Source of the DNA: Syntrophomonadaceae bacterium
Lineage (GTDB): Bacteria; Bacillota; Syntrophomonadia; Syntrophomonadales; Syntrophomonadaceae
NCBI GenBank assembly: GCA_028698695.1
Contig: JAQVWB010000027.1
Span: forward strand, 1-13,071
DNA: 13,071 nucleotides
Direction: 5' to 3'
In this document: positions 6,967 to 13,071 of the stretch, in pieces
Numbering within the stretch: position 1 is the first letter of the stretch
Layout: each line of letters opens with the position of its first letter
Position numbers and translations under genes: made by a program
Notes under the pieces: generated by a model
Database searches by the model: none
What the model was told of the DNA's origin: nothing
The model's input: only the letters and a program-made list of their open reading frames with translations

Positions 6967-7021
6967 AGACTCCCGGCAGAGCCAAAGCTAATAAGAAACA
7001 GCTCGAAGGGGAGTCTTTTTT
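6965..7021 (+). promoter_or_regulatory. terminator-like hairpin covering the PBP ribosome binding site
   Basis: AAAGACTCCC (6965-6974) and GGGAGTCTTT (7009-7018) are perfect 10-bp complements, and a run of six Ts spans 7016-7021. The 34-base loop holds two weak inner stems (GGC-AGA-GCC at 6975-6983 and AGCT/AGCT at 6986-6989 and 7000-7003). The left arm begins within the DUF4911 stop codon; the right arm overlaps the AAGGGGAG site (7006-7013) of the TTG start at 7020. It could act as a weak terminator or as a switch that ties PBP translation to DUF4911 translation. The structure is seen; the role is inferred. Confidence 0.5.
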
Positions 7022-8738
7022 GCGTAACAGAATTCATTTATTAATGGGTATCTTTTTAGCGGTCTTTATGCTCTTGGTCGGCATATTATTCTATCACCAA
7101 ATTATTCGGGGAGAAGATTTAACTCGCCAGGCTGTGGCTATGCGCAGCCGGGAAATTGAATTAAAGGAATTTCCCCGTGGTACTATTTTGGATCGCAATC
7201 ATAGACCTTTAACTGAGGTCAGCAATATTTGTGCAGTGTATTGTATACCCGAAGAAACCCGGCGACAAATGATTAATTCTTCAGGAAGCAAGACAGATTT
7301 TAATCTTGATAATGACCATATAGCGGAAAGAATAACCTCTCAATTATGCAATTGCATAGACGGATTAAACCGTAACCGTTTATATGAGCAACTAAAGAAA
7401 GCCTTGAACAATCACACTTCTTTTGTACGAATTACCAGTAATATAAGTGAAACCGAAATTATTCGTCTGCAGCAGCAAAACATTCCCGGTGTAGTTATTG
7501 CCCCCATGACCAGACGATATAATGAGGAGGGTCTGGCTGCCCATATAATTGGCTATGTTAACGGGCCTCAAGGTGAAGAAGGGGTAACCGGAATTGAAAA
7601 AATTTATAATAATGTCTTAAAAGAAACACCATCCCATCAAAGCCTGGTAACCGTTGTGGATGCCCGCGGGATGCCTATCCATGGTCTGCAGTACAAGTTG
7701 AGCCGTGATCAGGAACAGCGGGGGGCGGTTGTACTTACCATTGATAAAACGATACAACAAATAGTGGAAACCGTTCTGGATAAACAGAATGTGAGAGGCG
7801 CAGCCGTAGTTTTGTCCATACCGGATCAGCAGGTCATTGCTATGGCCAGTCGCCCCAATTTCAATCCTTATCGTCTCGATCAGGCTATTGTAGATCAATC
7901 CAGCAGTTTGCTTAATCGTGCGCTTAATCCTTATCATCCCGGTTCATTGTTTAAATTGGTAGTAACTGCTGCTGCCCTGGAACAGAATGCAGTAAAGTTG
8001 GATGATCAGTTCATATGTGAGGGTGGATTCAGGTTTAGTCCTGATTTAAGCATCGCTTGCTGGAAGGAACAAGGACACGGGAAAATCAGTTTTGCGCAGG
8101 CGTTCACGCTCTCCTGTAACCCGGTATTTATTCAGGTAGCGCTTGATGTGGGGCGTTCGAATATAATGCATTATGTGCATAAATTACATCTCATCGAGAA
8201 CAACCTGACCGGTTACGGGTCATATAAAGGCAGCAGAGTTGAAATAAATCCGGGGCGTCCAGCTCTGGCAAACGCGGCTCTTGGACAGCAGGGAGTTATG
8301 TTATCGCCGCTGCAACTAACATCTCTGGTAGCAACCATAGCATCTAATGGAAAATACCGGACACCCTCAATTGTTAAATATTATATTGATCGTGAGGGAA
8401 GAAGACAAAATATTAATGTACCTGCTCCCCGGCAGGTTATTATGCCGGCTACAGCAGAAAAGATCAGAAGCCTGATGGAACAGACTGTATTGGAGGGGAC
8501 CGGTAAAACTGCTTATAGCAGTAAAGTAAAGGTTGCTGGTAAGACTGCGACCAGTCAAACCGGCAAATATTTAGAAGAAAAGGAAGTTCTTAATACCTGG
8601 TTTGCAGGTTATTTCCCGGCGGAGAATCCCCGTTATGCTATCGTAATACTGGTTGAAGAAGGCAGCTCAGGTGCAGCTAGTGCGGCGCCTGTCTTTAAGG
8701 AAATAACCGAAGGGATTCTTAAGATTTATGTCAATTAG
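7020..8738 (+). CDS. class B penicillin-binding protein (peptidoglycan D,D-transpeptidase)
   Basis: Membrane-anchored enzyme that cross-links peptidoglycan stem peptides; related to FtsI/SpoVD and in the position of B. subtilis yrrR (pbpI). From the TTG at 7020 it is 572 residues: a membrane segment (about 6-27), then the class B pedestal signature RGTILDRN (53-60), the region GYVNGPQGEEGVTGIEKIYN (178-197), and the transpeptidase domain with SLFK (Ser309, Lys312), SCN (365-367) and KTAT (508-511), where KTG is usual. The frame is open to an ATG at 6951 (595 residues, adding a basic tail), but that ATG has only AGG two bases away, whereas the TTG follows AAGGGGAG by 6 bases. Both starts remain possible. 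The right-hand neighbour is a bidirectional terminator, so this gene ends its operon. Confidence 0.93.
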   Translation: MRNRIHLLMGIFLAVFMLLVGILFYHQIIRGEDLTRQAVAMRSREIELKEFPRGTILDRNHRPLTEVSNICAVYCIPEETRRQMINSSGSKTDFNLDNDHIAERITSQLCNCIDGLNRNRLYEQLKKALNNHTSFVRITSNISETEIIRLQQQNIPGVVIAPMTRRYNEEGLAAHIIGYVNGPQGEEGVTGIEKIYNNVLKETPSHQSLVTVVDARGMPIHGLQYKLSRDQEQRGAVVLTIDKTIQQIVETVLDKQNVRGAAVVLSIPDQQVIAMASRPNFNPYRLDQAIVDQSSSLLNRALNPYHPGSLFKLVVTAAALEQNAVKLDDQFICEGGFRFSPDLSIACWKEQGHGKISFAQAFTLSCNPVFIQVALDVGRSNIMHYVHKLHLIENNLTGYGSYKGSRVEINPGRPALANAALGQQGVMLSPLQLTSLVATIASNGKYRTPSIVKYYIDREGRRQNINVPAPRQVIMPATAEKIRSLMEQTVLEGTGKTAYSSKVKVAGKTATSQTGKYLEEKEVLNTWFAGYFPAENPRYAIVILVEEGSSGAASAAPVFKEITEGILKIYVN

Positions 8739-8843
8739 TTTATCTGCATGCTGGCAACCGAAACGTATATAGCACAAATTAACAAGCGTTTCCCCGGTGT
8801 TACAATTTATAATGCAGTTATTGCTCCTGGAACCATAAAAACA

Positions 8844-8877
8844 AAAAACGCCTGACTAAAATTAGTCAGGCGTTTTT
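8844..8877. terminator. bidirectional intrinsic terminator between PBP and marR
   Basis: A perfect 15-bp stem, AAAAACGCCTGACTA (8844-8858) with its complement (8863-8877), around a 4-base AT loop. A-run and T-run on the two sides allow termination on both strands, as suits the convergent PBP (plus) and marR (minus) genes; the marR stop is 12 bases away. The 105 bases between the PBP stop and the stem show no supported gene. Confidence 0.92.
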
Positions 8878-8888
8878 AAAAGTTTAAA

Positions 8889-9347
8889 TCAGGCTTGAGA
8901 CAATCGATCAATTGAACTTGCTACTGTAACCAGACCGTCCAAAAAGCTATCCTGAGAGACCCCTAACTCTTTGCGCAGAAAATTATTAAATGATTCCCCG
9001 TGTTGATAAACTTTTTGTGCTAAATCACGACCTTTATCAGTCAGAAACAATCTTATAACCCTGCGATCCTGGGAACACAAACGCCGTTCCACCAGTTTTT
9101 CCCGTTCCAGTTTATCCACCATGGTAGTTAATGAAGAGTTCTCTATCTGAGCCCGGTTACCAATTTCAGAAAGGGTTGAACCATCATTCTCCATTAAAGT
9201 AAATAAAACAAACGATTGAGCCAGATTCAAACCGAAACGGTCCAGTTCAGTTCCGATAAACTTTTCAACCTTTTTCATTGTTGCCTTCAAAGTATAACAA
9301 ACGAAAGTAGTGTAATCTTCCACAGTTAATTCACGCCTTCCCCCCAT
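8889..9347 (-). CDS. MarR family transcriptional regulator
   Basis: A DNA-binding protein of about 152 residues; family members act as dimers on short palindromes, often next to their own gene and released by small molecules or thiol oxidation. The winged-helix core is clear: AQSFVLFTLMENDGSTLSEI, then IENSSLTTMVDKLEREKLVE (recognition helix region) and the wing DRRVIRLFLTDKG, with helical dimer arms on both ends. The start is uncertain. A TTG at 9395 has no ribosome site; the ATG at 9347 has only a weak AAAGAG; a GTG at 9323 follows GGGGGGAAGG but at 12 bases. I use the ATG. The gene is divergent from dnaK and shares a 322-base control region with it, so it probably regulates itself and the chaperone operon (inference). 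Its ligand cannot be guessed; two Cys residues (one in the N-terminal helix region, one before DRR) could sense redox state. Confidence 0.93.
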   Translation of the reverse strand: MGGRRELTVEDYTTFVCYTLKATMKKVEKFIGTELDRFGLNLAQSFVLFTLMENDGSTLSEIGNRAQIENSSLTTMVDKLEREKLVERRLCSQDRRVIRLFLTDKGRDLAQKVYQHGESFNNFLRKELGVSQDSFLDGLVTVASSIDRLSQA

Positions 9348-9359
9348 TTTCTCTTTTTT

Positions 9360-9388
9360 ATCATGAACAATAAACCGATAAGTGTCAA
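9360..9388 (-). promoter_or_regulatory. possible marR promoter
   Basis: On the minus strand a perfect TTGACA (9388-9383) is followed after 17 bases by CATGAT (9365-9360, four of six matches to the -10 consensus). Transcription would start near 9353, which would make the ATG at 9347 nearly leaderless and would favour the GTG at 9323 as start. Tentative. Confidence 0.4.
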
Positions 9389-9422
9389 ATCGCAAAAATT
9401 AATAAAATTACATCATACAGCC

Positions 9423-9491
9423 AATATACTAAGAATCTGACCAGTATTTAAAGTAATTTGCGTTTAAGAATATACTAATGAGAAATATACT
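9423..9491. repeat. three AATATACT repeats upstream of the dnaK promoter
   Basis: AATATACT occurs at 9423-9430, 9469-9476 and 9484-9491; the first two extend to the 10-mer AATATACTAA. In such AT-rich DNA chance copies are possible, and on either strand they resemble -10 boxes. Confidence 0.45.
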
Positions 9492-9525
9492 GCTGTAATA
9501 TAAATATTCTGAAAATAATCTTTGA

Positions 9526-9549
9526 CCAATATTGACTATTAACTATTGG
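9526..9549. promoter_or_regulatory. inverted repeat over the dnaK -35 box, candidate MarR operator
   Basis: CCAATA (9526-9531) and TATTGG (9544-9549) form an inverted repeat with a 12-base centre that contains the TTGACT -35 box (9532-9537). A dimer bound here would block the dnaK promoter. Assignment to the neighbouring MarR protein is inference. Confidence 0.45.
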
Positions 9550-9560
9550 GGTATTATAAT
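9532..9560 (+). promoter_or_regulatory. sigma-A type promoter of the dnaK operon
   Basis: TTGACT (9532-9537), a 17-base spacer and a perfect TATAAT (9555-9560) predict a start near 9567 and a leader of about 100 bases. This is a housekeeping-type promoter, so heat or stress control would have to come from a repressor or the leader. Confidence 0.8.
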
Positions 9561-9669
9561 TCTGATTAGGAAGACATACCAAAAAGGAAAATTACAAAGA
9601 ATGAAAACGACTAATTTTGACCAATAGTCTTCCGCTTGACTTTATTTGATTAAATAAGGAGGTTTTATA

Positions 9670-11514
9670 ATGGCAAAAGCTCTGGGGATTGATTTGGGAA
9701 CTACAAATTCAGTAGTGGCAATTATTGAAGCCGGCAAACCGGAAGTTATTACTAATGCCGAGGGCGCCCGTACCACTCCATCTGTAGTTGCATATAAAGG
9801 TGATGAGCGTCTGGTTGGTCAGATAGCTAAACGTCAAGGGGCTCTGAATCCGGAAAATACATTTTATTCAATTAAGAGATTTATGGGCAGAAGGTTTTCC
9901 GAGGTCGGAGATGAACGTAATCTGGTGCCATATACGGTAGTAAGCGACAGCAATGATGCAGTTCGTTTTAAAGTAAATGAAAATCTAATTGCACCGGAGG
10001 AAATATCAGCCATGGTACTTAAAAAATTGGCTGATGATGCTTCCCGTTATATTGGAGAAAAAATTACTGATGTAGTTATAACCGTACCTGCTTACTTTAA
10101 TGATGCTCAGCGCCAGGCGACCAAGGACGCCGGACGAATTGCCGGGCTTAATGTTTTACGCATTATTAACGAACCAACTGCGGCAGCCTTGGCTTACGGA
10201 TTGGATAATAAGAGCAACGAGACCATTCTGGTATTTGACCTGGGGGGCGGCACGTTTGATGTTTCCATTCTTGAAGTAGGGGAAGGCGTATTCGAGGTTA
10301 AATCCACCAATGGAGATACCCATTTAGGTGGAGATAACTTTGATAAACGAATTGTGGATTGGCTGGCGGATGAATTCAAAAAAGATTATGGCATAGATCT
10401 GCGTAAAGATAAGCAATCCTTGCAGCGTTTAACTGAAGCAGCGGAAAAAGCCAAAGTTGAGCTATCCAGTGTAATGGAAACCCAGATTAGTCTGCCGTTT
10501 ATAACTGCTGATGCAGAAGGACCCAAACATTTGGACATGAAGCTAACCCGGGCCAAGTTGGAAAACTTGATCCATGATTTGATTGAGAGTTTGCGTCAGC
10601 CGGTCGAGAATGCTTTGAAGGATGCCCGTCTTACCAAACAGGATATTGATGAAGTTATCCTGGTAGGTGGTTCTACACGCGTTCCGGCGGTACAAAAACT
10701 GGTCAGGGAATTAACCGGCAAGGACCCTCATATGGGAGTAAATCCTGATGAAGTGGTAGCGGTAGGAGCGGCTATTCAGGCGGGGGTTCTGTCCGGACAG
10801 GTGAAAGATGTAGTATTGCTGGATGTTACTCCGCTTTCTTTAGGAGTTGAAACCATGGGCGGAATAATGACTAAAATTATTGAACGCAATACCACTATTC
10901 CGGTGCGGCGCAGTGAAGTATTTTCCACTGCTGAGGATAACCAGCCGGCCGTGGACATTAATGTTTTGCAGGGTGAAAGAGAATTAGCCCGCGACAACCG
11001 TTCGCTGGGGCAGTTTAAGTTGGATGGTATTCCCCCGGCATTAAGGGGTATTCCGCAGATTGAAGTTACTTTTGATATAGATGCCAACGGTATTTTAAAG
11101 GTGAGTGCCAAAGATAAATCCAGCGGCAAGGAGCAGACAGTTACGATAAGCAATTCTTCCAATCTGGATAAATCTGAAATTGACCGTATGATTGATGAGG
11201 CTGCACGTCATAGTGAAGAAGACAAAAAACGCCGCCAGGAAGCTGAGACGCGTAATCATGCTGATAGTATTTGCTATAATGCCAATCGTCAGCTGGAAGC
11301 ACGCGGTAATGCTGTAAGTGCAGCAGACCGGGAGAGAATACAGGCTATGACTGACAAACTTCGTCAGAATCTGGAGCAGCAGGCCGATATAAGTGAAATA
11401 GAAAAACTGGCTCAGGAACTGGAAGAAGCCGTAAACTCACTGGAGATGGTTAATCCGGGTGGTGGACAAAGTACCGATGAAGAAGTATTTGATGCCGAAT
11501 TTGATGAAAACTAA
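9670..11514 (+). CDS. dnaK: chaperone protein DnaK (Hsp70), with Gram-negative-type insertion
   Basis: Cytoplasmic ATP-driven chaperone of 614 residues that binds exposed hydrophobic segments and, with a J-protein and ClpB, dissolves aggregates. The ATPase domain (about 1-378) has GIDLGTTNSVV (6-16), VITVPAYFNDAQRQATKDAG, INEPTAAALAYGLD, the phosphate loop DLGGGTFDVSILEVG and VGGSTRVPAVQ. The conserved linker DVVLLDVTPL starts near 380, followed by the substrate-binding domain (GGIMTKIIERNTTIP onward) and a helical lid ending EEVFDAEFDEN. Between SIKRFMG (67-73) and PEEISA (109-114) lie about 35 residues where B. subtilis DnaK has about 13. The ATG at 9670 follows a perfect AAGGAGGT site. It is first in a dnaK-dnaJ-cbpM-clpB operon that lacks grpE, so the exchange factor must come from elsewhere, probably a second standard hrcA-grpE-dnaK-dnaJ locus. 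Confidence 0.97.
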   Translation: MAKALGIDLGTTNSVVAIIEAGKPEVITNAEGARTTPSVVAYKGDERLVGQIAKRQGALNPENTFYSIKRFMGRRFSEVGDERNLVPYTVVSDSNDAVRFKVNENLIAPEEISAMVLKKLADDASRYIGEKITDVVITVPAYFNDAQRQATKDAGRIAGLNVLRIINEPTAAALAYGLDNKSNETILVFDLGGGTFDVSILEVGEGVFEVKSTNGDTHLGGDNFDKRIVDWLADEFKKDYGIDLRKDKQSLQRLTEAAEKAKVELSSVMETQISLPFITADAEGPKHLDMKLTRAKLENLIHDLIESLRQPVENALKDARLTKQDIDEVILVGGSTRVPAVQKLVRELTGKDPHMGVNPDEVVAVGAAIQAGVLSGQVKDVVLLDVTPLSLGVETMGGIMTKIIERNTTIPVRRSEVFSTAEDNQPAVDINVLQGERELARDNRSLGQFKLDGIPPALRGIPQIEVTFDIDANGILKVSAKDKSSGKEQTVTISNSSNLDKSEIDRMIDEAARHSEEDKKRRQEAETRNHADSICYNANRQLEARGNAVSAADRERIQAMTDKLRQNLEQQADISEIEKLAQELEEAVNSLEMVNPGGGQSTDEEVFDAEFDEN

Positions 11515-11544
11515 TCCCGATGGGGGTCAGGAGGCTATGAGAAA

Positions 11545-12534
11545 ATGGCAGTAACTTTTCGTGACTATTACGAAATATTAGGCGTCAATCGCGATGCTGA
11601 TGAGAAAAAAATTAAAGCCGCTTACAGGAAACTGGCCCGCAAATGGCATCCTGACCTTCATTCCGGAAAGGATAAGGATAAGGCGGAAGAAAAATTTAAA
11701 GAAATTAATGAAGCTTATGAAGTTTTAAGTGACAGTGAAAAACGGGCCAAATATGACCGTCTGGGCAGCAACTGGCGCAACGGCGACCAGTTTGACCCTG
11801 GGGATATGGGCAGCAGCTATTACTACAGCTCAGACTTTAACCCCCAGGATTTTCAGGGATTCAGCGACTTCTTTGCCAGTGTTTTTGGCGGCAGCCCGGG
11901 TGGTAAACGCGCGACCAGTTTTTATGAGGGCCCTATGCGGGGACAGGATATCGAAAGCGAAATAGAAATTACGCTGGAAGAAGCTTATCACGGCGGCAGC
12001 AAATCATTGCGTCTGTCAGCCGGCAGTGTTTGTCCCCAGTGTTCCGGTCGGGGTATAACCCAGCGCAGTATATGCAGTCGTTGCGGCGGTACCGGTTCCA
12101 TTCCATCCACACGGACAGTGGAAGTAAAAATACCTCCGGGAGTCATTGAAGGCAGCACTATTCGCCTGAAAGGACAGGGAGGAGAAGGCACTGGCGATGG
12201 ACCGCGGGGAGACCTGTATTTAAAAGTGCATTTATTACCGCACCCGGTATTTACTGTCAAAGGCCGGGATATTGAAACTGAAATCAATCTGCGTCCCGAT
12301 CAGGCAGTTTTGGGTGATAAAGTAACTGTTCCCACGCTGGAACGTTCAGTAAATCTGACCATACCGCCGGGGACGTTCAGTGGTCGTCGCCTGCGATTAA
12401 AGGATAAAGGTCTGCCGGCCCGTGATGGCAGCCATGGAGACCAGTATGTCAAAATAAACATAAATATTCCCGCCAATATCAGCGAGGATGAAAAAGAGTT
12501 ATACCGGAAAATCCGGGAAATCTATGAAAAGTAG
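11545..12534 (+). CDS. DnaJ/CbpA-like J-domain co-chaperone with one zinc centre
   Basis: A 329-residue class of Hsp40 that delivers clients to DnaK and triggers its ATPase. The J domain (1-72) has DYYEILGV (7-14) and the essential HPD at 35-37. A Gly/Phe/Ser-rich linker (about 74-125) follows, with SDFFASVFGG near its end. The C-terminal substrate-binding domains start at about 133 (RGQDIESEIEITLEEAYHGG). They contain two CXXCXGXG motifs, CPQCSGRG (163-170) and CSRCGGTG (177-184): enough for one zinc ion, while classical DnaJ has four motifs and CbpA none. The ATG at 11545 lies 10 bases after CAGGAGG (11528-11534). It begins 30 bases after dnaK, and a CbpM-like gene follows, which suggests a CbpA-type role. 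I see no break or frameshift, so the reduced zinc region looks genuine. Confidence 0.93.
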   Translation: MAVTFRDYYEILGVNRDADEKKIKAAYRKLARKWHPDLHSGKDKDKAEEKFKEINEAYEVLSDSEKRAKYDRLGSNWRNGDQFDPGDMGSSYYYSSDFNPQDFQGFSDFFASVFGGSPGGKRATSFYEGPMRGQDIESEIEITLEEAYHGGSKSLRLSAGSVCPQCSGRGITQRSICSRCGGTGSIPSTRTVEVKIPPGVIEGSTIRLKGQGGEGTGDGPRGDLYLKVHLLPHPVFTVKGRDIETEINLRPDQAVLGDKVTVPTLERSVNLTIPPGTFSGRRLRLKDKGLPARDGSHGDQYVKININIPANISEDEKELYRKIREIYEK

Positions 12535-12543
12535 GGGTGTATG

Positions 12544-12819
12544 ATGAAATTAGTAAGAATTGTATATCCACAGGATCAGTGGCTTCCCATTTCCCGGTTG
12601 CAGATTCATCCGCAAATAGTGGATATTTTAGTGGAATTGGGAGTACTGGAAATAGTTGATGAACAGGTTAATCAGACTTCATTACAGCGTTTGAATAAAA
12701 TAATGCGGCTTAAAGACTCTCTGGGAGTTAATCTCAATGGAGCTATTCTGATTGCTGATTTATTAGACCGCATTGACGAACTTGAGGAACAGGTTCGTCA
12801 ATTAAAAGAATTGAGGTGA
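12544..12819 (+). CDS. CbpM-like chaperone modulator (MerR-like helix-turn-helix fold)
   Basis: A 91-residue protein resembling chaperone modulator CbpM. In E. coli CbpM binds the J domain of CbpA and inhibits its work with DnaK; related MerR-like HspR proteins instead repress dnaK operons. The C-terminal half is the best match: LQRLNKIMRLKDSLGVNLNG, then AILIADLLDRIDELEEQVRQ, a likely coiled coil (about 65-91). The N-terminal part (PISRLQIHPQIVDILVELGVLEIV) looks like a MerR-type helix-turn-helix (first residues PISRLQIHPQIVDILVELGV). Two ATGs stand in tandem (12541 and 12544); the second is better spaced from AGGGGTG. The gene follows the J-protein by 9 bases and its TGA stop lies within the clpB ribosome binding site. 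A modulator role is more likely than a HspR role, as no HAIR-type site was seen. Confidence 0.82.
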   Translation: MKLVRIVYPQDQWLPISRLQIHPQIVDILVELGVLEIVDEQVNQTSLQRLNKIMRLKDSLGVNLNGAILIADLLDRIDELEEQVRQLKELR

Positions 12820-12823
12820 TTAT

Positions 12824-13071
12824 ATGAACATGGAAAAACTTACGCAAAAATCGCGTCAGGCGTTTATGGATGCCCAGCAAATAGCAGCGGAAAAACATCA
12901 CCAGGAAGTGGGAGGCAAACATCTTCTGGCAGCACTGCTGGCCCAGGAGGGGGGCGTAACCCCGCGTATTCTGGAGCAATCTGGCGCCAATATAAGTGTT
13001 TTTATTAATAGTTTGAATCAGTTACTGGGTAAAATCCCGTCCGTATATGGCTATGACGGTCAGGTGTATAT
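12824..13071 (+). CDS. clpB: ATP-dependent chaperone ClpB, 5' part (runs off the window)
   Basis: The first 82 codons of an open frame that reaches the right edge. ClpB is a hexameric AAA+ disaggregase that pulls polypeptides out of aggregates together with DnaK/DnaJ. The visible segment is the ClpB N-domain: MNMEKLTQKSRQAFMDAQQI (1-20), HHQEVGGKHLLAALLAQEGG (25-44), then PRILEQSGANISVF and a segment ending GYDGQVY. The ATG at 12824 is 3 bases after GAGGTGAT, which contains the stop of the CbpM-like gene, so the two are probably coupled. An ATG two codons later is possible. The N-domain alone could belong to ClpA/ClpC, but the wording and the dnaK-dnaJ-cbpM context favour ClpB. The AAA+ modules lie outside the window. 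Confidence 0.92.
   Translation, partial: MNMEKLTQKSRQAFMDAQQIAAEKHHQEVGGKHLLAALLAQEGGVTPRILEQSGANISVFINSLNQLLGKIPSVYGYDGQVY

Larger units (their letters stand above)
9438..9627. repeat. three spaced TGACCA(A/G)TA repeats around the dnaK promoter
   Basis: TGACCAGTAT at 9438-9447, TGACCAATAT at 9523-9532 and TGACCAATAG at 9618-9627. The last two share the 11-mer TTTGACCAATA (9521-9531 and 9616-9626). The steps of 85 and 95 bases are close to 8 and 9 turns of DNA, so all three copies face the same side of the helix. They are candidate regulator sites. Confidence 0.65.
9348..9669. other. marR-dnaK divergent control region
   Basis: This 322-base AT-rich stretch has no supported gene. It holds the putative marR promoter (minus strand), three TGACCA(A/G)TA repeats, three AATATACT repeats, an inverted repeat over the dnaK -35 box, the dnaK promoter and a dnaK leader of about 100 bases. 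No CIRCE element (TTAGCACTC-N9-GAGTGCTAA) and no HAIR-type HspR site (CTTGAGT-N7-ACTCAAG) is present by eye. Confidence 0.8.

Noticed and set aside
8748..8855. 35-codon ATG frame between the PBP gene and the terminator (MLATETYIAQ...)
   Set aside because: No ribosome binding site, no recognisable family, and its end runs into the terminator stem; chance frame is more likely.
9601..9627. 8-codon frame in the dnaK leader (MKTTNFDQ)
   Set aside because: The nearest AAGGA is about 12 bases away and the peptide has no regulatory codon run; it could be a leader peptide but nothing supports it.
9348..9669. CIRCE or HspR (HAIR) operator upstream of dnaK
   Set aside because: Read on both strands; no sequence close to either consensus was found.
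1..13071. CRISPR arrays, tRNA/rRNA genes, insertion sequences or phage genes
   Set aside because: No regularly spaced direct repeats, no cloverleaf or rRNA-like stretch, and no transposase or integrase frames were recognised.

Overview
The window reads as chromosomal DNA of a Gram-positive, low-to-moderate GC bacterium of the Clostridia. The evidence is the gene order alaS - ireB/reoM - ruvX - DUF1292 - mltG - U32 peptidase - class B PBP, which matches the Bacillus subtilis run alaS-yrzL-yrrK-yrzB-yrrL-(yrrMN)-yrrO-(udk-greA)-yrrR in order, with some genes missing and a VanW-family gene inserted. Strong AGGAGG-type ribosome binding sites and many 4-16 base gene overlaps fit this. The second half (an extra dnaK cluster with clpB) recalls Syntrophomonas-like clostridia, but the genus is a guess.

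Region 1 (1-2817): the 3' part of alaS, then ireB/reoM, a perfect 12-bp palindrome, ruvX, and a small acidic DUF1292 gene with its own consensus sigma-A promoter and an intrinsic terminator. Region 2 (2818-8877): a VanW/peptidoglycan-binding membrane protein overlapping mltG by 8 bases, a U32-family tRNA/rRNA hydroxylase-like gene, a tiny DUF4911 gene with a non-ATG start wedged between two overlaps, and a class B penicillin-binding protein. A terminator-like hairpin at the DUF4911/PBP junction covers the likely PBP ribosome binding site. The unit ends at a strong bidirectional terminator. Much of this region concerns cell-wall building and its control (VanW, MltG, PBP, and IreB/ReoM in region 1), mixed with RNA maturation (AlaRS, RuvX, U32).

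Region 3 (8889-13071): a MarR-family regulator on the minus strand, a 322-base divergent control region rich in short repeats, and a plus-strand chaperone operon dnaK - cbpA-like dnaJ - cbpM-like modulator - clpB (cut by the window edge). Together these would form a protein disaggregation machine (DnaK/J plus ClpB) with a dedicated J-protein modulator. The usual Firmicutes signals are absent: no hrcA or grpE neighbours and no CIRCE element. The DnaK carries the insertion in its nucleotide-binding domain that Gram-positive DnaKs normally lack, and the J-protein has only one of the two DnaJ zinc centres. A MarR-linked disaggregase operon with its own repeat-based operator region is the most unusual system in the window.
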